Assembly: GCA_963922205.1 (NCBI GenBank)
Contig: CAWUHX010000126.1
Span: 496,001 to 560,000 of the forward strand
Origin: Romanomermis culicivorax
Taxonomy: Eukaryota; Nematoda; Enoplea; Mermithida; Mermithidae
Reading direction: 5' to 3'
Length of the DNA: 64,000 bases
Both the position numbers and the translations under genes were made by a program. The notes beneath the pieces were generated by a model. It made no database searches and was not told where the DNA came from. It worked only from the letters and a program-made list of their open reading frames with translations. Shown here one piece after another: positions 1-23,891 of this stretch; within the stretch, counting starts at the first letter, position 1; each line of letters opens with the position of its first letter.

Positions 1-914
1 CAAATTAAACAAGTTTGCGGTCACGAAGATGCTAACACGAATTCCGTCATCTGCAGTTTCTGTGTAGAGAATTTTCGTATATAGCAACGTTAATCATTAA
101 ACCTTGTTCGCTTTCAGTAAACCAGTGCTTGCGAAGTGTTAATTTTTGGGTAATTATGCACCTGAGCGATCCCTGAATTTTTTTCAAGTTTTTTAATGTG
201 TGAGATGTATAGAACGTTAGGTATAGGCAACGCAGGCTGGCTAACGTGTAAGATATCTACGTCGTGTTTGTTGTAAATATTAAAGTGTTACGTGCAAGAT
301 GAAACTCCGCACGCAGCAATCAGTATGCGGGTAGTTTCGAAGATGCTTAACGGAAGGAACGCTATGCCCACCCGCGTGAACCCGCTCCGTCTCTAATCCC
401 GAGCCTAAGAATTAGCTCAAGCCATTCCACGCCAAGTGGTCCAGGATTCCCGGCTGGATCAACTCAAATTTTGATCAAATATTGTGTACATGTCATCATA
501 AGTCCAAAACTAACTTCGGCAAATGACGAGAGCTATGGGGTTTTTGATGGGCCTAACTTTTTGAGGAATTTCCAACTTAATAAATTACCCGCTTTGGGGC
601 CACACTGTCACTCCGAAATCTAGCTTGGGATTCAAAAGTTTGTAGCCTTGAACGATTTTTTGCTCTTATTCCTGCTGGCGTAAAGTGGTCATAAAATCGA
701 ATAGCTGATTCATGCATTGACCAGGATGCCCATACGTTATGACGCGTGATGTGGAAACTTCGCTATATCAACTAACTCACTTCATGTCTTAAAAATTTTT
801 GGTTTCGGTGAAAAGTTGTCGATAGATTTGAATTTGTGACAAAACTAAAATTTGCAAATTTATGGACTTTTGAAACGCAAATAGTCAAAATTCATTGTCC
901 TTTATTATATTTTC
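1..914. other. No recognisable gene
   Basis: AT-rich sequence with stop codons in all frames at short spacing. I see no conserved coding segment, RNA gene or clear repeat here. Confidence 0.4.
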
Positions 915-922
915 CATTTGGT

Positions 923-1164
923 CAGAGCCGTTCTTAGGGGAGCGAACTGGTCGGCCGCCCAGGGCCGTTAAAACAATTTTTAGTGTATGCTTGAAGAATG
1001 TCTTTTTCAGCGACCATTGATAATTTTCTATTATTGTATGCTAACATTACAAAGTAGTAAATCATCTTCCTAAAAACGGCGTTGTGTACAATAAATATTG
1101 AAAAAATTGATGGCCGCTAAACCTGGGTTCGCCCAGGGCTCCTCAAACCCTAAGAACGGCCCTG
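923..1164. mobile_element. hAT-type MITE with 8-bp target duplication
   Basis: The 242-bp element starts cagagccgttcttagg and ends with the inverse of cagggccgttcttagg. Flanking octamers are catttggt (915-922) and cattcggt (1165-1172), matching at 7 of 8 positions. CAGGGCCG-type ends with an 8-bp duplication are typical of non-autonomous hAT transposons. No coding sequence lies inside. It would have been moved by a hAT transposase encoded elsewhere. Confidence 0.75.
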
Positions 1165-1257
1165 CATTCGGTTCGAAAGAGCGCTTTTTCTTCCAAAAAA
1201 AACGTGAAAAAGATATCGTGGGACATCTGCTTCCTGAAGAAATAATCGACCCTGAAG

Positions 1258-1689
1258 TTAGGTAGGTACAGTGTCATCCAGCAAGGCTGAAAACAATTTC
1301 GTTTTCAAGTGTGTCCCTCTCAGATCTAACACACAATGTATAATTTGATCAATTTCGCAAAAGCTATTCCTGATGTAGAAAATATCAGCCTTAAAATATT
1401 TGTGGTTTATTGGTATGTTTTCGGCAGCAAAAAATTCATATATTGTCAATATGCACAGCATAGAAATCCTGCTGGGGTCAGCCAGAACAGGGGGTAGGCT
1501 GGAAATTTTTTTGTTTCTTGATAACAAAAAGAAGGGTCTTATGACATCCAAGCACCATATTTTTCCTATATTAGTAAAATACGTGAAAATATTTTCTAAT
1601 TTTCTAAGTGTTAATGCTACTTCCTTGTTATCTAGTATGCTTTGCTTAGAAAAATCGTTGTCATTGTCATTTTTATGACATCTATCCAT
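1258..1689 (-). CDS. Uncharacterised 143-codon open frame
   Basis: This is the longest open frame in the first 8 kb, long for sequence this AT-rich. It matches no family I recognise. It has no clear signal peptide or motif. A second minus-strand open stretch (1721-1933) lies just upstream in the reading direction and also looks protein-like, with a basic and aromatic segment. They could be two exons of one gene or decayed transposon coding sequence. I cannot identify a convincing splice pair joining them. It may equally be chance. Confidence 0.2.
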   Translation of the reverse strand: MDRCHKNDNDNDFSKQSILDNKEVALTLRKLENIFTYFTNIGKIWCLDVIRPFFLLSRNKKISSLPPVLADPSRISMLCILTIYEFFAAENIPINHKYFKADIFYIRNSFCEIDQIIHCVLDLRGTHLKTKLFSALLDDTVPT

Positions 1690-2418
1690 TTTTTCTCATT
1701 TTCCTTCATCATCTTCCTTATCAACGGTGCGTGGTCGAATCTGCTGAGGGTCGCTGTGGTTCAATCAAAATCTGTTTGAGGTCCAGACCTCCCTGTGTGC
1801 ATTTATGCTTGTACCAATATTCGTTTTGACCAAATTTTACAGTGTTACGCATAATGAGATGATTTACTTCGAAGCACAATAGCTCGATAAATGGTAGTTT
1901 TATTTTCCTTATTTTTGGCTCATTGAAGACCATATGGTTGCTCTTAGAGTCGGCAAAATTTTTAGTTCGACCTGAATCTATTTGGGTTATTGTTGGCCAA
2001 ACTGTGCAAAATTCTAACAGGTAAATCGTTTAATTTCTCAGTTCCTAGGAAAGTTAAAAAACGACTTCTTGTCGTGAATATGACATACAAATGTAGTGCA
2101 ACATCAACTCTACCATTTAAAGAAAATTTGAACAAAATATTATGGAAATTGACAGAACTGTACATGAAAATGCAACGTCAACCATTTTTGCTATTTTATG
2201 CAAATTTTCGCATTTTTACGCGCCCGTAACATCGTGAAAAATAATTTTTGGGTAAAATGATTTTTATCGTGGTAATCAGCGTCGAAAAATGAACAACTTA
2301 TGATGAATTCAGTGCAACTATGTTTTAGGTTATGGGGCCTCGTGGCTATCCTTACAGAAAATGACTAGTAAGAGACTAGCTGCACCGACAGGCTCCGAGT
2401 GACCTCTAAATGGCCAGA

Positions 2419-2614
2419 GGCCGGTTTCATCAAAGAGACTTAAGCTCCAGATGAGCTGCAGCTTAAGCTTTAGCTTAACTATGTATGTTGTAATATAGTC
2501 GTAAAAGCGCAGCTCTACTGCAGCAACTTTTCCGATATGCTTTGTGTGTATGAGTTCAGGTACAGCTTGAGCTACAGCTAAGCTGAAACTTATATCTCCT
2601 TGATGAAACCGGCC
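2419..2614. mobile_element. Short MITE with ggccggtttcatcaa ends
   Basis: A 196-bp inverted-repeat element. Both ends read ggccggtttcatcaa inward, followed by imperfectly matching agctt/agctgcag-rich sequence that could fold into a long hairpin. No open frame is present and I could not define a target duplication. The superfamily is uncertain. Confidence 0.6.
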
Positions 2615-3289
2615 CAGATTTTTTCACCACTGTATTTGTTAGCATTTTGTGACAAATTAAAGGAATGACATGCATTATTTCAGAGAGGATATTAACATTC
2701 AAATAAAAAAGGGTTGTGATTTTTGAATAGAAAAAATTATTGCAGGGATTGAGGAAATCAATAGAAGTTAACAAAATCGGCGTCAGTCAAATGATGACTG
2801 ATGGTTTCTAGTTCTAGTTGGTGTGACCTCAAGTTCTGTACCCATGCATAGTAAAGTGCAAATACCTGATCAGTAGTTGGTGGAAATTGTGACTTCGTAT
2901 TTGATGATGACTAGTGGATTGGCAACATGTGAAGTGTCTATCGAAAAGCACGACATATTGTTCAACTTTATGCATCTTTCAGGTTATACTCAATTTTGTG
3001 GCCTGATGTTATCATTCGACTACCAAATCCGCTTGTGACTTCATGGGGTAGGCTGTCGTAATAGAGTAAGGACATTGCATCCAATGTGGATGGTTTGTTT
3101 TTGCTATGTCCAATGAAAATTTTTAAGGCAGGCTTGGAACCCATTTCAGACTTGATATCCTAGACAAAGAGCCCAATTCAGGCTTGGGAACCTTGATTAA
3201 GAATCAACTTGAAGGTTCCAGAAACCTCCAAGGAAAACCCCACTCATCTACTGACTACATGTATTGTTGTACAGTAGGTATGTAGAATA

Positions 3290-4020
3290 TTGGCCCATGG
3301 CTTGTGTTGACTGTGTAGTGCGTGGCCGACTGTACCCGCTGGCTGACCGTACCAGCTGGCCGACTGTACCGCGTGGCCAAAATGTGACTACCCGATTATT
3401 TTTCCCTTCATAATTTTGTAATTCATTATAAAAACATAGATTAATCATATTGACTTTTTTTCTAATATTTTTGTGGCAAAAACTGTAGGAATAAAATTCG
3501 TCAGAACTTGGCAAAATTTGTTTAGAATTTTCAAGATAGAGTAACAACGAACCATCAAATCCACGTCTAGCTTTATTCTTTTTAAAAAATCAAAAATAAT
3601 TGGAATTTATGGGACTTTCGCACTTAAGCAACGTCGAATTTCTTTGAATAGTCAACAGATATTTTTCAGTCCCAAAATCATTTGCATTCGTCTTTATAAC
3701 AAATATACTCAACGAAATGAACAGATACGAGGGAAGAATTTCTCGAAAAATCAATAACTTCCAGAAATTCATAAATAGCATTGTGCACTTTTACTCAATT
3801 AGCATATTTTTACGTTGCTCTTGCATTTTTTGATATCTTCTGCTTTGAAACATATATTTATCAACATTTTATTCACAGGGCAAAAACATTTCATCTAAGA
3901 TTCGACTTATAAACTATTTCAAATTGAATTCGGCCACCTGGTACAGTCGGCCAGCCGGTATAGTCGGTCAGCTAGTATGGCCCATCACCGGTACAGTCGG
4001 CTACCCGGTTGACGACGGTT
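3290..4020. mobile_element. Word-array inverted element A (ggccgactgtacc words)
   Basis: Two arrays of a 16-18 bp word, about ggccgactgtaccngct, face each other at about 3321-3380 and, in inverse orientation, about 3930-4010. They enclose roughly 550 bp of AT-rich DNA with no clear gene. Copies of the word vary at several positions. The plan is a non-autonomous inverted-repeat element with word-array ends. Exact outer limits are approximate. Confidence 0.55.
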
Positions 4021-5766
4021 GTATGTACCTTACTACACTTAAAAAAACTAGCTATCCTACGTTGCCCGTACCTACAGGCCGTAACCTTACACTTTAAAAA
4101 AAGGGAAAAATTTCAGGGGTCGCTTAAGGCATAAGTATCGATTTTTGCAGTAATTTAAAGGAAGGCGGATTATACTGCGAATAAACTTCATAACAAATGA
4201 AATTTTAGATGACTGTGCCTAAAATACGGTTATTTTTTACTGTAGTTCTATGCGCCAAAGTTAGCTGATTACAGAGAGTAAAATCTTTCAGATAGGAAGT
4301 GAAGTGGAAGTTGATCATGTCCGAAAATCATGAACAAGTAATTCTTTTCTTTCTCTATTTCTCACGTCTTTATTATTCTCGTACACGTCTTATTTTGTCA
4401 ATCTTAATGATTTTTCTCATTGTTCAATTGTCTGTTAGAATACTCCCTCTGTTATTATTTTTTCCTAAGAAAAAGTGGCTTTGTTTTTTTCCGATTTTCG
4501 TCTTCAATTTCTATTTGCGAAATTTGTGATTCCATTTATCATCGAGTGACATTTTTTGTTGGTATTCACTCTCCGAGATGTAATTGATGACGCAAGCTTG
4601 CCAGCTAGTAGAAAACAACCTTGGGTATTTGAATCTTCCGCTCCGGAGAACAGGGGAATGCCGAGGGACGAGCTGTTAGCTTTTTACGTCCAAAGCTAGT
4701 ACTTAAAGCTCAAATTTTCCTATGTAACAAAGGGATTACGTCACTTGAAATGCTTCCATTTTTGGTGGCGGTTAAATATCACATATCGTTAATCAAGCGT
4801 TCCATGACATCTAAAGAATAGATGGATAAGGGTCTCTGGAGCATTACTTCAATAGAGAGAATAAGCTGGTAAAATTTTTTCAGGCGGTTCATTTTTGTGG
4901 GCTCTGAGGGACCAAATGGTTACCTGCTTTTATAAAACGTTCGTTATTTGAAGGTCATTCCAATCATTGTGTTTAGGTTCAATGAATAATTTAGTTTGTC
5001 CCAATCAACAGACATATTTTGAAATTTCTCCATATTTGTGACGAACCCGGAAACCCTTCTCATGCATTCCGTAAGGCAAATCGCGATGCGTATTCAAAAC
5101 TTCACTTTTTGGATGATTGAGCTCTATTATTTCGAAACTATTGTGTTAAATATTGTGATTTCACTGGATGCGTAATTGCTGATAAGCATAATTGGTCCCT
5201 GCTTTCAACACAAAGTCAGGCAAGAGGTCAACAGGAACTTTGGGTGTATAATTTCGTACAAGCGTCGTAATTTTCCAGACAAAAAAATCCTTCATATGAC
5301 TCATGAAAAATTGAACACAACATTTGAAAACCATAAAATTGCAGCCTGCAGTTTTCCAAATTTTATAAAGCTTTTTTCTTTTAATCTATTTGGAAAATGG
5401 AAAAAGCTATAGCGCATCCGAGCTTGACGCGCGATAAGTAACGTTGCATGAGTCGTTTTTCCCAATGGGCCTCATTTTTACAAAAATTTGTTGAATAGCG
5501 TACAATGGTAAATACGCCTATTGCTGATCTCAGCAATTCAGATACTATTTTCCGTCTCAGTAATTAAGTAAGTAAGGCAGTAAAACAAGACAGTAAGAAG
5601 TCAAATATCAATGAGCACAGTGGCTAAAACGAGCCGTCATGTAATCTCGAATGCCAATCACTCTTTTTTGACTACAGTCATGGATGAAATGGCGACCTGC
5701 GTAAGAAGCGGAACCGGATTTTTCGTCTGACAGTGTATTGCCGAACATAAGCTAAATCTAATTTTG
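4021..5766. other. No recognisable gene
   Basis: Only short open frames of fewer than 80 codons occur here, with no recognisable motif. No repeat structure is obvious by eye. Confidence 0.35.
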
Positions 5767-5815
5767 TTCAAAAAATATGAAAGACACAGAAAGATTGTCT
5801 TTCATATTTTTTGAA
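5767..5815. repeat. 20-bp perfect hairpin
   Basis: The arm ttcaaaaaatatgaaagaca is followed nine bases later by its exact inverse complement. It could be a tiny MITE remnant or a transcript hairpin. There is no neighbouring gene to assign it to. Confidence 0.6.
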
Positions 5816-6435
5816 TCGATCCCTTTTTCCTAATCTATTATTGGATGGGATAATTTTGACGGGGAAATTTTCTAAAGGGCTTATTTGCCGACAAATCAGT
5901 TCTTGTGAATAGATATAAGCAACTGCGGCTTAACACCTCGAAAATTGAGTATTGATTGAGTTAGCGTCTATCGTAGTTATCTTACTGGATCGTGCTATAT
6001 TTATGCATTACGATGGAGTCTAGGATAGTCACGGTTTTTTGTGGAACTCACGCACACACTTTTTAGGGCGTCTTGTGCACGGTGCACAAGCCGATTTTCA
6101 TATCATGCGGGTTTTCAAGTTGCGTGCTTTCAATGTGATTTTTACATTTTGTTCTTGCATAGAAAATGATATAATTGACTGAAAAATTAGACCGCTTATC
6201 CAGGAAATAAATGTTGACAAAATTCATTTTTCTGCGCCCTAATATCAAAATCCAAAAAAATTTTCGACGCTTCGCGCCGGAATTTTTGTTATTATTCTTG
6301 CTGTGTTGTCCAACTTTATTAAATATCATCTCATTGCTCAAGTTTGAACATCAGTTTAAACTGAAAAATTAAACCTTGGTCGTGGAATAAGTCTTGAAAA
6401 CATTCATTTACCAACGTCTTTACAACACTCTAAAA

Positions 6436-6590
6436 TATGCTGCTGTCCACAAGTAAGACGCAGCCGCCTTCAAGTGAGACAAGCGAGACACTCCATCCAT
6501 AAGTGGGATGCTGCAGTCCACAAGTGAGATGCAACCGTTCGTAGGTGGGACGCAGCTGTCTACATGTGAAACGCAGCCGTCTGCAGGCTT
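6436..6590. repeat. Word array (ccacaagtgagacgcagccg), one-sided
   Basis: Six to seven degenerate copies of a word close to ccacaagtgagacgcagccg stand in tandem. I found no inverted partner array nearby, so it may be one end of a truncated word-array element or an isolated minisatellite. The aagtgagac core resembles the word of element D at 16.8-17.8 kb. Confidence 0.5.
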
Positions 6591-7014
6591 GATGACTATC
6601 TAACAGAACTTCATCAATTATCGAGCTCCAACTAGTCGGAACAAAATGAACAAAAGAAAAATATAATAGATATTATGAAAACTAAAAGTAGTTAATTGAC
6701 TTTGTTTACGACGTGTTTAAAGTACTAGCGGTTAGCACATCTGTTACTTTTACCGAAAGCAAGAATTTGTAGCCTTAAGATTGTTTTTTTGTCTCTCTGG
6801 AGATAGCTAAAAACCTTGTGCTTCGATGAAGGGTTTTATGAATGGTCAAGGCCCACTAAAAAGGAATAGACGAGTTCATTTGAAAATTTTCCAATTAATT
6901 TGAGAAAAAGGAAAATATACTTGCTTTGATGGTTGTCAAGTAAGAAAAAGAAAAAAAAGATTTTTTTCTTTAATGTGAAAGAATGATAATGCAATATTAC
7001 AAAACTCGCGACTG

Positions 7015-8090
7015 GACATAAGATCCCGGGACAATGGAGTCCGGACAATAGAGCACGGAAAATAGAGCGCAACCACATTGGAGCGCAGGGACATCAGAGC
7101 GCAAAACAATAGTGAGCAGGGACAATAGAGGGCAGGGACTTTAGAGCGCAGGAACATTAGAGCGCAGGGACATTAGAGCACAGGACATTAGAGCGCAGGA
7201 ACATTAGAGCGCAGGAACAACAAAACGCAGAACAATAGAGCGCAAATGACACTAGAGTGCAGGGACATCGGAGCGCAGGACAATAAAAAGCATTTTTGAA
7301 AAACTGTTTTTTTCGAACCAGCGTTCCCTGGTCTGCAATGAACGCGAATTCTAAATTGTTTTTGAACATGAAGAAAGAAAACTAAGCAAACAGCTCTTGA
7401 CAAAAAACTTTGTGTGTCATTGTGAATGCAAGTTAAAAATTCAAGATGAATTCGAAAATTATAAAATGAACCAATTTGATTCAAAGAATATCAAATATTT
7501 GCGATTTTTTGTGTTTTTTGCAACTTTTGTATGAAAGATTTGCATACTTCATCTTTTGACTAACTACTTGAACAAGCATCGATTCCACCGTTTATCTACT
7601 CACAAGGTGTTTTCACAAAATGGATTAGAGGTAAATCTCAAGTGAGTGACTAAATAAAAAATGTAAAAACAATATAATTAATGGGAGGGTGAACGAACAA
7701 TGAAAGATAAAAAATATATTACATAAAAAATAGTAGAAAAAGGTAAGAAAAGTGAAGTAAGAAAAAGAGAAAAAGGAAGAAAAAAGACAAAAGGTGGGGA
7801 AAAATACTCATTGGTGTAAAATTGATTTGGCATGAATTTCTCCAGAGTCATGAAAAATGTGATGAAAGCATTTTTGAGCTGAAATGTATTTATTTTTAAA
7901 ATTATTTTATTTCTGGCTTTTTTGTTCTACTCTGATCTGTGCTCTATTGTCCTGCGCCCTAATGTTCCCGCTCTAGTATCCTGCGCTCTAATGTCCACGC
8001 TCTATGTCTAGCGGCTCAAATGTCCCTGCTCTATTGTCCTGCGCCCTAATGTCCGCGCTCTATTGTCCCGCGCTTTAATGTCTCGGTACC
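7015..8090. mobile_element. Word-array inverted element B (ggacattagagcgcag words)
   Basis: About 15 copies of a 16-17 bp word, ggacaatagagcgcag or ggacattagagcgcag, run from about 7015 to 7290. Inverse copies run from about 7932 to 8088. The 640-bp core is AT-rich without a convincing gene. Cys-rich open frames read through the left array are translations of the repeat and not genes. Confidence 0.65.
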
Positions 8091-8665
8091 CACAAAGGAC
8101 TTGATTTTTTAAACTCTCGCTCAAGTTCTCGAAAGAATCTATTCCTCCCCTTATTCTAGTTTGGCAACTATCCAAGCAAGTACCTATATTCTCTTTTTTC
8201 TGTTCCATCGGGGCATTTTCCAATGAACTATAGTCTGTTTTTCTTGAAACGCTTCCAAATAATGAAAGTGGAAAGCAAGTATTATTCAAGATTTTTGCGA
8301 TTTTCTGATAAACAATATATCATGCAAGACTGGAAATTTGTGAGCATACTGACCTAGCCTTCACCAATTTTTCGAGTGAAAAATTTTACAGTAAGAACTT
8401 TATGTAAACGATTTTGATGGCGGTACTGATTTGTGTCACTTTTCTATTTGGAAGCATTTTATAAAAAACAGACTATAGTTACTTCTGATCCGAAACACCG
8501 ATAGTTGTGGATATCAATAACTTTAATGACTTGGTTAATTTTATGATTTTTCCATGTGGCCAAAGATCTTACTAATGATCAATTTCGTTGCTTATTTTCC
8601 AATTTACGGTAGACATTTCTTTACCCTTCTCATTTGATTCGCAAGGTCGTGAATTACATACATAA
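8091..8665. other. Upstream region of the CaMKK gene
   Basis: No gene recognised. The segment sits between element B and the first recognised kinase exon and could hold promoter or upstream exon sequence. An open stretch in frame with the first kinase exon begins at 8666. Confidence 0.3.
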
Positions 8666-8752
8666 TTTGCTGCTTCCTGCTCTAACGAAAACTTTTTGTT
8701 GAATATCATTCGTCGTATTTATAAAAGCCGCAATGTTCGAGAATCAATTTCG

Positions 8753-21776
<13,024 letters not shown>

Positions 21777-22331
21777 CAATTATGACGTCGTGTACTTTTC
21801 CAGAACTGTAATGTTCGGCCATTCAAGTAGCGTTTTTTGTGGTCTCCTTCTAATTTCTCCAACATTTCATTTTTGGAGTGGAACATTTCAAATCTGATTA
21901 TGTAAAAGAATAGTGATTTTCTCTGTTTTCTTGCAATCGACGACAACTTTCTAAAGTAATGTAGTGTAATTATTCTTTTTTCTAACTGGATGGTTATAAC
22001 TTTAACTGAACGGATTCCGATTTTTTTGTTGTGTGTACATGAAATTACAAGTGATGTGATTACTTTATGTAGAATCTATGCAACGACAGATTTTTCTGTA
22101 ATTATGTTATACGAATATTTGAATAAAAGTAAAGTCAAAGCTGTCGCTTTTGAATGCTTTTTTTCAAAATTTTTGATATTAAGGCTGAAAAATATTTTTC
22201 TTCAAAGCACACATAACATTGGCATCTTATCAGACAACTGGCTTAAGTGACTACTACCCACGCTTCTATCCTCTACCACTACTAATTCCCTCATCAGAAA
22301 CTATTTTAGAACATTCGTTAAAAGTACGGTT
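21777..22331. other. 3' flank of CaMKK up to the Polinton
   Basis: 555 bp after the kinase stop codon. AT-rich, with short open frames only; probably 3' UTR and intergenic sequence. The Polinton target duplication begins at 22332. Confidence 0.5.
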
Positions 22332-22337
22332 GATACG
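22332..22337. repeat. Polinton target-site duplication, left (gatacg)
   Basis: The hexamer gatacg directly precedes the left TIR and is repeated directly after the right TIR at 53307-53312. Six-base duplications are diagnostic of Polinton integration. Confidence 0.9.
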
Positions 22338-23705
22338 AGTAGTAAGTATGGACCCTCTGGATGATATTTGACGTCATCCCATTAGGGTCGTCGAATTCAC
22401 CAGAGAAGTCCAAGGAAAATAAAAAGTGATCGCACCCGGATTCGAACCTTGGTCGTTCTGTTGGTAGTCGGGGATGTTGCCACTGATCAACGAACTCGAT
22501 GAAATGACTGGGTAAAAGGCTGTATATAAAAGTAAAAGCTGTACGTGTGTAGTAAATTTTTTCCTATTGTGGGTGTACAAATGTCCAATTTTTTTTGTAA
22601 CCTGCGAGACATGTTTTATTTCAATTCATTTACACCAACATACAAAATCATAAGGAAAACATTCAGTGTGTTATCACTAATATGTGGAGTATATCCTCAA
22701 GACTTCTCAATTGACAGGACAGCTGGTGAATTTCATATTGCATGAATTGTAGGGTTGATTCAATATCTAGATTGCAAAGAAAATGTCAGGTCAGAAATAT
22801 GAAGAAAACAATGTACATACTTGTAGGAAGCACTCTGTTGTGGTTGACATTATTGTGGGCTGTATCATATATCGAGCAATACTCTGAAGACATTGAATAT
22901 AATAGACACAAATAAATGCATCAAGCAATCATTACCTTTAGGGGATCTTTTTTTCATTGTGCACACCTCAACCTCAGCACCAACTGACAATACATTATTA
23001 GTAATGCCATACTGGCTGGTAGTTACCTTAAAGGTGGGTATATCTATTAGAGGAGTATCGATTAATCAATTTTCATGTAGGCGAAAAGTAATTGGGGAAA
23101 TTAAATGTAGAGTACAACAATAAAACTTGAAAAAGACAAAGTTTCCTGCTCAGCACTTGCTGCTATACCATGGAGTTTGAGACTAGCAGGGTTACTTAAA
23201 AAGTAATTACCTCAACAAAAACAGCGGGTTCTGGAACTGCTAGGGGACAAGCTGGAGTCATATTGCGCTTTTAAACGATTGGAGATTTTCTGTCCCTATG
23301 AAATGATAGTCAATCGGGAAGTATAGAAGCATAACAAAAATAGCATCAGTCATAGCCTTCAAACATTATGATCTACAGTATGCTTCAAAATATGAATGCT
23401 ATACAGGATTGACAGAAACAAATTATTTACTCAGCAAGACTGCATGCATGAATATTCTTCCTGGTTTTACCATCCAGTGTGATAAAAAAAAATATATATA
23501 TATATATATAAATCGGTTGATCTGAATGTTTTATATTTGCTGGATAATTTTATAACCAGGCTCTAATATTGTCAACTTATTCTCATGGAATTTTCGTTGG
23601 GATCTGCTATTCACGTTTTGGTGTCCAAGTTCAATGAGTATCCCAGCATTGGACTCCTTAATTGCATGGTAAAAAATGGCCGTGTCATACCTACCAAAGA
23701 AGGTG
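22338..23705 (+). repeat. Polinton left TIR (about 1.37 kb)
   Basis: The inverse complement of 51949-53306, with scattered substitutions and small indels. It contains a tRNA-like box B (22438-22448, minus orientation), a 76-codon open frame and a TA microsatellite near 23,490. Its last 121 bp are the start of the gene that occupies the right end. The match stops at aaggtg, at 23705. Confidence 0.9.
22893..23123 (+). CDS. Short open frame within the left TIR
   Basis: Seventy-six codons from a TTG, with the first in-frame ATG about two fifths of the way in. The same frame is present in the right TIR (52520-52750, minus). The one base difference I see between the two is a silent Tyr codon change. 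It could be an exon of a small TIR gene, or simply TIR sequence kept identical by recombination. Confidence 0.25.
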   Translation: MNIIDTNKCIKQSLPLGDLFFIVHTSTSAPTDNTLLVMPYWLVVTLKVGISIRGVSINQFSCRRKVIGEIKCRVQQ

Positions 23706-23749
23706 ACAGTTACAGAGAAGTGTTTGCCTACTCATCACAGAGATTGTAG
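23585..23749 (+). CDS. TIR-borne truncated copy of the right-end gene start
   Basis: A 54-codon frame beginning MEFSLGSAIHVLV. Its first 40 codons equal the start of the 303-residue gene at the right end, apart from LN for RK. It then diverges where the TIR ends and stops. It points toward PolB, whose first exon starts 143 bp downstream. It may be a by-product of TIR extension, or a leader exon that shares the right gene's promoter. Confidence 0.4.
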   Translation: MEFSLGSAIHVLVSKFNEYPSIGLLNCMVKNGRVIPTKEGDSYREVFAYSSQRL

Positions 23750-23891
23750 CATGATGATATTTTTTGTTGCTAAATTTATCAACAGAATCAACAGAAACAA
23801 TGCTTCACAGCTCCATAAAAGGAACATTACTAGTGAAATACTTTGATTATTATTTCCTGTGTTTCTTGCTACAACACTGAAACCCATAGTT

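Noticed and set aside
7015-7290. CRISPR-like array or Cys-rich gene in the left array of element B
   Set aside because: Repeats are contiguous degenerate words with no spacers, the genome is eukaryotic, and the Cys-rich frames are just translations of the word.
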